DNA from: Lachnoclostridium sp. UBA3320
Lineage (GTDB): Bacteria > Bacillota > Clostridia > Lachnospirales > Lachnospiraceae
NCBI GenBank assembly: GCA_002361175.1
Contig: DESG01000053.1
Location: forward strand, 1-23,591
DNA: 23,591 bases
Direction: 5' to 3'
The translations under genes and the position numbers were made by a program. Numbering within the stretch: position 1 is the first letter of the stretch; every line of letters starts with the position of its first letter. Positions 1 to 7,400 of this stretch are shown in pieces. Below the pieces are notes generated by a model. That model was not told where the DNA came from, made no database searches, and was given only the letters and a program-made list of their open reading frames with translations.

Positions 1-186
1 TTTCTTAAGTTCGCGCCTATGGGGTTTAATCCTTTGACACATGACTTTGGGTATCAAGCAATCGAAAGCGAGAATGATCCGCCAGATGCTCAAAAATGGG
101 ATTTACTCACAAAAGAGGAGTTAGATTTTGTAGGAAAATGGGCTTTGGAGGAACGTGAGAAAAAGAAAGCTCAAAAAAGGTATTGA
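1..186 (+). CDS. C-terminal fragment of an unrecognised protein (5' end outside window)
   Basis: An open frame runs from the first base to TGA at 184-186 and encodes about 61 residues. It begins FLKFAPMGFNPLTHDFGYQA and ends in a basic, charged helix (EEREKKKAQKRY). I do not recognise the family. Its base composition is a little richer in G+C than the genes that follow. The stop lies about 40 nt before the promoter of the HipA-like gene, so it is probably a separate transcription unit. It could be the partner of a toxin-antitoxin pair with the next gene, but nothing in the visible tail (no helix-turn-helix) shows that. Confidence 0.5.
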   Translation, partial: FLKFAPMGFNPLTHDFGYQAIESENDPPDAQKWDLLTKEELDFVGKWALEEREKKKAQKRY

Positions 187-225
187 CATTAATAGCATCT
201 CGGATTCTAACAAATAAACTGAAAT

Positions 226-254
226 TTGACTTCCATAAAGAGATTTCATATAAT
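226..254 (+). promoter_or_regulatory. Sigma-A-type promoter of the HipA-like gene
   Basis: TTGACT (226-231) and a perfect TATAAT (249-254) are separated by 17 nt, followed by an A/T-rich start region and a GAGGAG Shine-Dalgarno about 35 nt downstream. The match is close to the vegetative consensus, suggesting substantial constitutive expression unless an unseen repressor binds here. Confidence 0.75.
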
Positions 255-296
255 ATTAGCATCATAAAATCAGAATCTAAGTAAGAGGAGTATTTT

Positions 297-1376
297 ATGC
301 CAAAAAAAGTATATGAAATTATGCACAAGGACAGAAAAGTAGCAAAAATAGATGAAACAGGACATTGTAAGATACATTTTAAATCTTTTATGCCCTATAA
401 TTTGTATTTAGAAGAAGAAAGCGACATAGATTCTCTAATAAATAATGTAATTAATTTTAATTACTGGTGTGCTTCTAGGCTTCTGACACTTGACCGTAAG
501 TATGCAAAAGAAATATTAAATAGTATTGGAATGTTACAAGCCGTCACAGACAGAGACAGAGCTAAAATTGCATTATCATATCGCTGTGCTTCATTGACAG
601 ATGTTTTTTGGGTACGAAGAAAAGGAGAATATATAACATTTAGTGAAATAAATTTATATGATAATCACCTTGACAATACTTTTATTGATATCGCATTAAA
701 AGGGAAACAATACACTGTTCAAAATGAATATCTTGCCAGAGATTTGTCCACTAATGGATGTTTTCCTAAAGCATGGCAGAGGTCAGGAAATAGTTTCAAA
801 CTGTTAAAAAATGGTGGGGACAACGCTGTAGAAAGAGAACTGCTTGCAAGCCGTATATGCAGATGCTTTGATGTTTCACAAGTTTTATATGAAGAAGGTT
901 TTTTTGATGGAGAGAAAGTAACTATAAGTGATAATATAACTTCAAAAGAATATTCGATTGTATCCATGGAAGCGTTTGAAATTTATTGTCAGAACAAAAA
1001 CAGGGATACAGAGAAATACTTATTAAGCCTAGATAAACATAATTACTATATGATGAATATAATAGATTATATTGTTGGCAATACAGATAGGCACTGGGGA
1101 AATTGGGGTGTTCTTGTAAATAATTCTAATAACAAGCCAGTGTGTATTCATAAACTTATGGACTTCAATCAGGCATTTAATGCATACGAATCTTTAGAAG
1201 GAGCAAACTGCCAGACTGTATTTCATAAACAAATAACGCAAAAAGATGCTGCCATACAGGCAGTAAAATGCATAGGGCTTAACCAGTTAAAAGATGTAAA
1301 AGAAGAATTGTTTGCAGTATTGCCGCAGTATTATGAAATGTTTAACAAAAGGCTAGCTTTGTTGAAAAAAATATAA
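297..1376 (+). CDS. HipA-like serine/threonine kinase (possible toxin)
   Basis: This 359-residue protein has the layout of HipA/CtkA-type kinases. An N-lobe region at about 150-174 reads STNGCFPKAWQRSG...FKLLKNGG and supplies the glycine-rich loop and nucleotide-binding lysine. The catalytic loop GNTDRHWGNWGVL (261-273) supplies the Asp base (D264) and the metal-binding Asn (N269). The DFG-equivalent Asp is D289 in LMDFNQAF. Family members phosphorylate cytoplasmic proteins; E. coli HipA inactivates glutamyl-tRNA synthetase and causes growth arrest. The substrate here cannot be read from sequence. The start has a well-placed AAGAGGAG site. No HipB-like helix-turn-helix gene is adjacent, which is unusual for a classical hipBA toxin-antitoxin locus. 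A stand-alone CtkA-like kinase is a fair alternative. Confidence 0.75.
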   Translation: MPKKVYEIMHKDRKVAKIDETGHCKIHFKSFMPYNLYLEEESDIDSLINNVINFNYWCASRLLTLDRKYAKEILNSIGMLQAVTDRDRAKIALSYRCASLTDVFWVRRKGEYITFSEINLYDNHLDNTFIDIALKGKQYTVQNEYLARDLSTNGCFPKAWQRSGNSFKLLKNGGDNAVERELLASRICRCFDVSQVLYEEGFFDGEKVTISDNITSKEYSIVSMEAFEIYCQNKNRDTEKYLLSLDKHNYYMMNIIDYIVGNTDRHWGNWGVLVNNSNNKPVCIHKLMDFNQAFNAYESLEGANCQTVFHKQITQKDAAIQAVKCIGLNQLKDVKEELFAVLPQYYEMFNKRLALLKKI

Positions 1377-1383
1377 ATTGGAG

Positions 1384-1412
1384 AAAACAGAACAGATATT
1401 ATGTTCTGTTTT
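1384..1412. terminator. Bidirectional intrinsic terminator between convergent genes
   Basis: AAAACAGAACA (1384-1394) and TGTTCTGTTTT (1402-1412) form a perfect 11-bp stem with a 7-nt loop. The A and T tracts sit inside the arms, so it can act on both strands. It lies between the stop of the HipA-like gene and the stop of the anti-sigma gene on the other strand. Confidence 0.75.
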
Positions 1413-2164
1413 CAGTGTGTGTGATTATGTTCATGTTCTGATGTGCAGCCATTATCTGTACTGTTTTCATCAGAGTGCATATGTTCTGAGCTATGTTCAT
1501 ATCCAGCAATCAAATCATGCAGCTCTGACATACTCATGTTTCTACAATCATCAATGGTTACTGTATTATCATATTGTACAAGCTGTAAATAAACATAATA
1601 CTTTCCTAATGAAAGACCATGATTGTGAGCCTGTATGACAATGCTTGTATCTGTACTGATACTTTGGCTGTTGTGTCCAGAATGTTCACAGCATCTTTTT
1701 ACTTTTGTACTTATAGAACTTTCTTTAGCCTTATCTGCTGCTATTGTAAAAATAAGTTCAGATTCGTCAGTAATATAAGTATCCATAATCTGACTTTCTA
1801 CAATTTCATCAATAGCTGTGGTATATAATTTTCCTTTTAATGACAAGCTTTTTAAAATTTCTTCTCCCTCTGAGTTATATGCCGTTACAGATATCACCTT
1901 GTCAAAGCAATTAAGTGCAAGTTCAATGGACGGATTCACGTCAATACTTATATAAGAAACTGGTGACTGTATCCATAAATATCCTTTTATTCCTGTCACA
2001 AAAACTAGTATAAGGCAGGCTATAGCGAATTTTTTTTGGAATAATATATAATTAGCCAGGATTGTTTTACTTTTACGCTTTGATAAAAGAAATTGTTTTG
2101 TAGATTCTTTTAACTGGTCATCTGCTTTTATATTATCAAATGCATTATGTATTTTATCTGTCAA
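1412..2164 (-). CDS. RsgI-like membrane anti-sigma factor with His-rich extracytoplasmic tail
   Basis: Counting from the upstream GTG at 2173, the protein has 253 residues. It has a basic cytoplasmic N-terminus (1-47), one membrane span (about 49-67) and an extracytoplasmic domain starting SYISIDVNPSIELALN, the hallmark of the middle domain of RsgI-type anti-sigma factors. It probably holds the ECF sigma factor encoded just upstream at the membrane. In cellulolytic clostridia the C-terminus of RsgI proteins often carries a carbohydrate sensor. Here it carries histidines and cysteines instead: CCEHSGH at 161-167 and a tail from about 226 with repeated HxH/ExH and one Cys, suggesting metal binding. 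I start at TTG 2164 because the GTG at 2173 lies inside the GGGAGGTG Shine-Dalgarno. The gene overlaps the sigma gene by 11 nt. Confidence 0.72.
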   Translation of the reverse strand: MTDKIHNAFDNIKADDQLKESTKQFLLSKRKSKTILANYILFQKKFAIACLILVFVTGIKGYLWIQSPVSYISIDVNPSIELALNCFDKVISVTAYNSEGEEILKSLSLKGKLYTTAIDEIVESQIMDTYITDESELIFTIAADKAKESSISTKVKRCCEHSGHNSQSISTDTSIVIQAHNHGLSLGKYYVYLQLVQYDNTVTIDDCRNMSMSELHDLIAGYEHSSEHMHSDENSTDNGCTSEHEHNHTH

Positions 2165-2639
2165 TGTCTTCACCTCCCAGCTTTTCTTTTAACATTTTCC
2201 GACCTCTAGATAACAGGGAATAAACTGTATTCTCTTTTTTGCCAAGTATTTTTCCTATTTCATCCGCCTTATATCCTTCATAATAATACAGGTAAATTAC
2301 ATCTTTATATTTAGCCGGAAGGGAGAGTACTGCTTCCAAAACTTCTTTGTGTTCATCTGGAATCTCTGCTTCTATTTCATTTAACGTTTCAAGTGGCACT
2401 TTATTGCGCCGGAAGAAATCATTCAGATAGTCTTTGCAGGAATTAATAGTTACACGGAGCAGCCATGCTTTTTCATGTTCATCATCATTAAATGGCTTGT
2501 CATGCAGCATATATTTTAAAAATACATTTTGAAACACATCCTCTGCATCTGAGTGATTTTTCAAATGATAAAAGCAAACATGCCGTACCATATCTGCATA
2601 TTTCTCTATTGCATGGTTTACATCTGGTTCACTCCGCAC
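2154..2639 (-). CDS. ECF-type RNA polymerase sigma factor
   Basis: Two-domain extracytoplasmic-function sigma factor of about 161 residues. Region 2 spans roughly residues 10-80, with YADMVRHVCFYHLKN, SDAEDVFQNVFLKYM and EKAWLLRVTINSCKDYLN for core binding and -10 recognition. Region 4 is about 100-150, with LPAKYKDVIYLYYYEGY, ADEIGKILGKKENTVYSLLSRGR forming the helix-turn-helix for the -35. Regions 1 and 3 are absent, as expected. I choose GTG 2639, which gives an N-terminus (RSEPDVNHAIEKYADMV) typical of the family and lies 5 nt after GGAGGTGG. The longer GTG at 2648 sits within that ribosome binding site. It is translationally coupled to its anti-sigma factor and likely autoregulated, with the adjacent exported His-rich gene a candidate target. 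Confidence 0.85.
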   Translation of the reverse strand: MRSEPDVNHAIEKYADMVRHVCFYHLKNHSDAEDVFQNVFLKYMLHDKPFNDDEHEKAWLLRVTINSCKDYLNDFFRRNKVPLETLNEIEAEIPDEHKEVLEAVLSLPAKYKDVIYLYYYEGYKADEIGKILGKKENTVYSLLSRGRKMLKEKLGGEDIDR

Positions 2640-2671
2640 ATATGCCACCTCCTATCATTTATAATTCTCTT

Positions 2672-2701
2672 ATTATATCATACATATGTGGATTTTGACT
2701 A
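2672..2701 (-). promoter_or_regulatory. Candidate promoter of the ECF sigma/anti-sigma operon
   Basis: On the minus strand, TAGTCA (2701-2696), 18 nt, then a perfect TATAAT (2677-2672), about 20 nt before the ribosome binding site. The -10 is strong and the -35 weak. A separate ECF-specific motif could also be present, but I cannot define one from two upstream regions. Confidence 0.45.
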
Positions 2702-2721
2702 TCTAAAATTTTAATCAAATA

Positions 2722-2763
2722 ATGGCATACAGGATAAAATATCTGCTTTATCCTGTATGCCAT
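2722..2763 (-). terminator. Strong hairpin terminator after the His/Cys-rich gene
   Basis: A perfect 17-bp inverted repeat (2722-2738 with 2747-2763, 8-nt loop) lies downstream of the small exported protein on the minus strand. The sequence leaving the hairpin on that strand is T-rich. It separates this gene from the ECF sigma operon, so the two are transcribed separately although they point the same way. Confidence 0.7.
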
Positions 2764-2790
2764 ATGTGAACTTATAGATATTGATGTGCA

Positions 2791-3027
2791 TTAATGGCAC
2801 CTTCCATTTGCATGGGTTTTATGGTGTTTTGTGCAATACTGTGTACAGTTGCTTGCCTTTTTGTGTACTGTGTCATGGTAAGAACAATAAGTTCCTGTGT
2901 AGCTGTTCCTGTGGTGACCGCCGCCATGATGACCATGTGCCATAACAGGTGTGGTAAAACTACTTGTCAGCATAAGACCTGCTGCCATTACAGCAGCTGT
3001 TTTTTTCCAGTTTTTCAAAATTTTCAT
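2791..3027 (-). CDS. Small exported His/Cys-rich protein, putative metal binder
   Basis: A 78-residue protein with a clear Sec signal peptide: basic MKILKNWKK, hydrophobic AAVMAAGLMLTSSF, and cleavage probably after VMA near residue 30. The mature part, about 48 residues, begins HGHHGGGHH and continues with C..H...H....NC..YC..HH..H...CH. Roughly a quarter of it is His and four residues are Cys, which favours extracytoplasmic binding of Zn, Cu or Ni, or disulfide formation. A strong AAGGAGGAAT ribosome binding site precedes ATG 3027. It follows a terminator-bounded monocistronic layout beside an ECF sigma/anti-sigma pair whose anti-sigma tail is also His-rich, so a shared metal-related role is likely by inference. 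I do not recognise a named family. Confidence 0.75.
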   Translation of the reverse strand: MKILKNWKKTAAVMAAGLMLTSSFTTPVMAHGHHGGGHHRNSYTGTYCSYHDTVHKKASNCTQYCTKHHKTHANGRCH

Positions 3028-3061
3028 GAGAATTCCTCCTTAATTTTAATTATAAAATACT

Positions 3062-3091
3062 ACTATATAAATAACACGGCTCAAATGGCAA
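3062..3091 (-). promoter_or_regulatory. Candidate promoter of the His/Cys-rich gene
   Basis: Minus strand TTGCCA (3091-3086), 18-nt spacer, TATAGT (3067-3062), about 35 nt before the start codon. It is a fair sigma-A-like match. If the gene belongs to the ECF regulon, the functional promoter may be another, unrecognised motif in 3040-3110. Confidence 0.35.
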
Positions 3092-3130
3092 AATTCTTGC
3101 ATGTAAAATAAAAAAATTTAAAATATCTTA

Positions 3131-3186
3131 AATGGTATTTAATTAAGACCATTGGAACTTTTATCACAAACTTATGAACATCATAA
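3131..3186. other. Divergent intergenic region with two short inverted repeats
   Basis: The roughly 300-nt A/T-rich gap between the His/Cys-rich gene (minus) and the hydrolase (plus) holds no gene. It contains AATGGT...ACCATT (3131-3153) and the tight palindrome TTATGA-ACA-TCATAA (3172-3186). Either could be an operator for the divergent genes. No convincing consensus promoter for the hydrolase is visible, the best being a weak TTGCTT-N17-TAAACT at 3263-3291. Confidence 0.3.
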
Positions 3187-3330
3187 ACGCTATGTCAAAA
3201 AATCACTTCTAAAGACTTATTTTTATACAAATTACACAAATTTTGAGATCACTAAAATATTCTTGCTTAATTATAACTGGCATGTTAAACTGTTTGTGCT
3301 ACATAGAATAAACAGCAAAGGAGAATGACT

Positions 3331-4224
3331 ATGCCTTATATCAAAATTTTCGATAAAAATATATATTATGAAATCCATGGTACAAATAATGACAATACCC
3401 TTGTATATTTTCATGGAGGACCAGGCGCAAGCTGTCTTGATTTTACTACTCAGGCTAAGGAACTCAGTAGTAAATTAAAAGTCATAATATTTGATCAGTG
3501 CGGTGTGCTTCGTTCCGATCGAATTATGGAAGATGAAGCTTATGGAATGGATATTCAGGTTGAAATGATCGAAGAAATGCGTAAAAAACTCAATATCGAT
3601 AAATGGAGCGTTTTAGGGCATTCTTATGGCGGTATGCTTGCATGCTTATATACACATACATATCCATCAACCGTCAATAAGTTAATTTTAGATTGTCCAA
3701 GTCTTAATTTTATTGATTCTGCAAAATCTACAGCATATTATTTGAGCGATTACGTTTCCAAATCAGATGATAATAAAGCAAAAGTTTTGCTCCAAAAAAT
3801 CAAAACTACTGATTATACAGATAAAACCATAATATTAGATCTCATATCCTTGTTAGGACATATTAAAGATATGCAGTTGAGAAATTATCTGCACGCAATT
3901 ACCTATGAAGAATATGTGAAAAATACTTATGTAGAAGTAATTCCTGATGAAATGTGGGCGAAATCTGAAACTCATTTAATGAAGCTGATTGATGAAGAAA
4001 AAATGATTGAAAATTTTCTGCCCATGTTAAAAGATATATCCAATCCGTTGTTGCTAATAAATGGTCTTTATGATCCTTCCTGCAGTGAAAATCAGATTAT
4101 ATATATTAAAGAAAATGTAAAAAATGTAAGACAAGTTCTATTTAAAAATAGTGGTCACTTTCCAAGAATTGAAGAACCAGCAAAATATACACAATGTGTT
4201 ATTAATTTTTTAATAAATCAATAA
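3331..4224 (+). CDS. Alpha/beta hydrolase, proline iminopeptidase-like (S33 family)
   Basis: About 297 residues with the standard alpha/beta-hydrolase signatures. These are the oxyanion-hole motif FHGGPGAS near residues 31-38, the nucleophile elbow GHSYGG, the acid in LLINGLYDPSC, and the catalytic His in KNSGHFPRIEEP. The HGGPG motif is typical of proline iminopeptidases, which release N-terminal proline from peptides, but the same family includes other small-peptide or amide hydrolases. The usual DQRGxGxS segment reads DQCGVLRSD here, so substrate preference may differ. There is no signal peptide, so it is probably cytoplasmic. I start at ATG 3331 because AAGGAG (3318-3323) is 7 nt upstream, whereas ATG 3325 is only 1 nt from it. 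It appears to be transcribed alone. Confidence 0.8.
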   Translation: MPYIKIFDKNIYYEIHGTNNDNTLVYFHGGPGASCLDFTTQAKELSSKLKVIIFDQCGVLRSDRIMEDEAYGMDIQVEMIEEMRKKLNIDKWSVLGHSYGGMLACLYTHTYPSTVNKLILDCPSLNFIDSAKSTAYYLSDYVSKSDDNKAKVLLQKIKTTDYTDKTIILDLISLLGHIKDMQLRNYLHAITYEEYVKNTYVEVIPDEMWAKSETHLMKLIDEEKMIENFLPMLKDISNPLLLINGLYDPSCSENQIIYIKENVKNVRQVLFKNSGHFPRIEEPAKYTQCVINFLINQ

Positions 4225-4243
4225 CTCCACTCTAAACCAATGT

Positions 4244-4285
4244 CATCTGGTCACTCCACACATATGCCACCTCCTATCATTTATA
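4244..4285. repeat. Near copy of the ECF sigma gene start region (gene relic or recombination scar)
   Basis: These 42 bp match 2621-2663 in the same orientation except for one missing T and one G-to-A change. The copied piece covers the first codons, start codon, ribosome binding site and part of the leader of the minus-strand ECF sigma gene. The missing base breaks the reading frame and nothing resembling the rest of a sigma gene follows (the preceding DNA is the hydrolase end), so it cannot be functional as a gene. The two copies are direct repeats bracketing the His/Cys-rich gene and the hydrolase. Confidence 0.8.
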
Positions 4286-4291
4286 TAAGTA

Positions 4292-4319
4292 TTGACAAAT
4301 TAAAAAAAGCTATTATAAT
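4292..4319 (+). promoter_or_regulatory. Consensus sigma-A-type promoter of the mannanase gene
   Basis: Perfect TTGACA (4292-4297) and perfect TATAAT (4314-4319) with a 16-nt spacer. Transcription would start near 4326, giving a leader of about 160 nt. A 20-bp all-A/T perfect palindrome (4316-4335) overlaps the -10 and the expected start site and could be an operator. Confidence 0.75.
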
Positions 4320-4427
4320 TAAATTAATTTAATTAAATTTGCAGCTTTAAAAAATTAAAAAATAATTAAGCAGCAAGTTTACTGTTAATTGAGGGAATAC
4401 AATTACAGTTATATTTAAACAAAAATA

Positions 4428-4464
4428 ATGAAAGGGGAAAACTGTTAGATGCATATACTGCATC
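4428..4464 (+). promoter_or_regulatory. Mannanase leader: six-codon ORF with Shine-Dalgarno, then small hairpin
   Basis: The only strong purine-rich site in the leader (AAAGGGG, 4431-4437) lies about 50 nt before the mannanase start, too far to serve it. A six-codon ORF starts at ATG 4428, contains that site and stops at TAG 4446-4448. It is followed by the hairpin GATGCA-TATAC-TGCATC (4448-4464). The mannanase ATG at 4488 has no recognisable ribosome binding site of its own. Leader-based control is possible but unproven. Confidence 0.35.
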
Positions 4465-4487
4465 CTTATTCCAGACAGTAAAAATGT

Positions 4488-7400
4488 ATGGGGTACATAA
4501 AAAATTTTGCCACTAAAACACTAGCGTTGTCCATGTGTGTGACAGTTTCATTGTCCAGTGTTGGAACTGGATGGTACAGTAGCTATAAAGCTTACGCTGC
4601 TACAAGAAATTTATCTATTATTAATGAAAAGGAGGTAAGGGGTGCAGCAGAAACTACGGAAACATTATCTTTTAAAGACCAGACATCATCTGCAATAACT
4701 TTTGGAGGCGCAGAAGACTGGGACAATACTTTAAGTGTTGTATTTGAAGGTGATGGAAAGGAAGTTGCAGCAGGTTCAGAATTAAGCTTTAAGATGACTA
4801 TAAGTGAAGAAGCTTATAAGACAATGGGTGAGAAGGACTATATTAAACTTGAAGCAGACTTTTTCCAAGCAGATAATAACTGGGACACTCTTGTAAAGTC
4901 AGGTTGGCCTGAGTTTAAACCTGCAGATTTTAAAAATAACGGAAATGAAACTTACAGTGTAGAAGTAAAGATGCCTTCATTAGACACTGACGTAGCAGTT
5001 TTTTACTCTTTAAACATCAGGGGTGTAGGAACTGGATTTAAAGGAGAAGTGACATTTTCTGATGTCAAGCTTACAAAAGCAATAAAAGTAGAACAGTATG
5101 TAGAGATTACAGAAAAGGTAAAAGACAAAGCTGACATTGCAGATTTGTCAGGAATGGCAAAAAGTGTAAAACTTGCTGATGCTGACGCAACAGACAGTAC
5201 AAAGGCAATGGCTGCATATCTTATGGGACTTCAAAAAAGTGGACAGGTGTTATTTGGACATCAAAATTCTACATTTAGGTCTGTCCGTGATGATGGCAAG
5301 ACTTCAGATGTAAAAGATATAACTGGTTCAGAAGCAGGATTATTCGGCATTGATACACTTGCTTTAGCAGGAATGGAAACAGGAAAAACAACACGTCAAG
5401 AAGCAATAGATACTTCTGTAGCTGCTGCTATAAAGGCATATGAGGGCGGCTCACTAATTTCTTTATCATGCCATATGCCAAACTTTACAAACAGCAAAAT
5501 TACCAAAACAGGTGATGAAAAATATCCTTATGACTTTACAAAATGTGACTTTACAGAATCACAGGATGTGACGCCTTGTGCTGATTACATCTTAGAGGGT
5601 GGAGAATATAATCCACAGTTTAATGCATATCTTGATATAATTGCTGATTTTGCAAAAGCGCTGCAAGACAAAAATATACCAGTATTATTCCGTCCATTTC
5701 ATGAAAACAGCGGTGGCTGGTTCTGGTGGGGTTCATCTACTAGTGTAGAATCTTATCAGGCAATGTGGAGATATACAGTTAATTATTTAGAAGATAAGGG
5801 AGTACATAACTTTTTATATGTATATTCTCCAAATGGTCCAGTTGCCAGTGAAACAGATTATCTTGAACGCTATCCAGGTGATGCTTATGTAGATATCCTT
5901 GGCTTTGACTACTATGATGATTATTCAGATGTAAGCAAGTATACGGGTGATGCATTTTTTGAAGCACTTGCAAAAAGCTGTGATGTTGTAGCAGGGCTTG
6001 CAGAGAAGAAAAATAAAATACCTACAATCGCAGAGGCAGGTGTACGTGTTACAGGTGCTGGCAGGGACAGCCTTATGGTAAGCAAAAATCCTATAAAGGA
6101 TCATGATTGGTATAATAAAATAGTTAATACAGCATCAGAACATAAAATTCCATATTTTCTGTTATGGGCAAACTTTGGCGAAGAAAACTTTTTTATTCCA
6201 TATAAAACTTCTGATACCCAAGGACAGGAACTAATTAATGAATTTATCAGTTCTTATAACAATGAAAAGTCCATTTTTGGCAATGGAACGAACTTTTACG
6301 GTGAAAATGGTGCTATAAGCAAAGCATCTGAAGTTGCTTTAAACGGCTACAGTTCAGAGACAAATGGATATATGATTTCACCAAAAAATTATGCAGTTAT
6401 AAAAGAAGCCTGTGATTTAAAAGCATACATTAAAAATGTAAAGGAAAAAGTAGAATTTGAAATTAAAACATCAGAAAGTTCAGAAGCTGTTACCATTACA
6501 GCAGTAAAAGATGATAACAACAATATTTATACTGCAAATCTGTCAAAAGAAGTACTTGATTCACTTGGCAAGACAAGTACAGGTATTGTAACGCTTATAG
6601 CAGATGGACAAGAATTAGGCAAAGCAAAATTTATTAATTTTAACAAAGATATGGATGTCCTTTCTAAAGGAATGTTTGATAATTTTGAATACTACTATGG
6701 GGATAATTCACTATTCCAAAGCAAGTATGGCACACACAATTCTGCTGCTGACTGTAATTCTTCTGTATCATTAAACAGTGCAGAAAAAGCAGAAGGTGAT
6801 TACAGTTGCGCATTCAATTATTCATTGTCTTATAAAGGCTCAGAAGTTTGGACTGGCGGGCTTGGACGTGCATTTGACACTGACAAGACAGACCTTTCAG
6901 AATACAATGCCATCTCAATGTGGGTAAAACCAGATGGCAATGGACAAAAGATGGTATTTCAAGTTAATGGTGATTATGAAGTATACTTATCAGATTTTGT
7001 CAAAGGCACAAAGGCACAGTATGTAACTATCCCATTTACAAGCCTTATCAAAAAAGGCGGCACAGAAAGCATTGATGCAGGAAATATTACAGAATTTAAG
7101 CTCTGGTGCAACTCTTTGCCAGAAAATTATACTGGACAAAAAGATGAGAATGGCAATTATACAGTATCAGGTACAATTCTTTTTGATGATATCCGTGCTG
7201 TAAAAATCAGCGATGCAGATTTAACAAAAGCAGATAAAAATGGATTAATTATCAGTGATAAAGTTTTATCAAATACACCTAGCAACGATAAACCAGCAAC
7301 AATAGATAAAATAACCAGCAATAAAACCAATGCTACAATGGTTAAAGATGTGGCAAGTAAAAACGCTTCTATTTATACAGGTGTTTCAGATACTGACAGC

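Noticed and set aside
1378..1638. Plus-strand ORF opposite the anti-sigma tail
   Set aside because: It starts inside the terminator hairpin, lacks family features and is the complement of the His-rich tail.
2794..3111. Plus-strand Cys/Met-rich ORF opposite the small exported protein
   Set aside because: It has no ribosome binding site. The minus-strand protein has a signal peptide and a strong AAGGAGG site.
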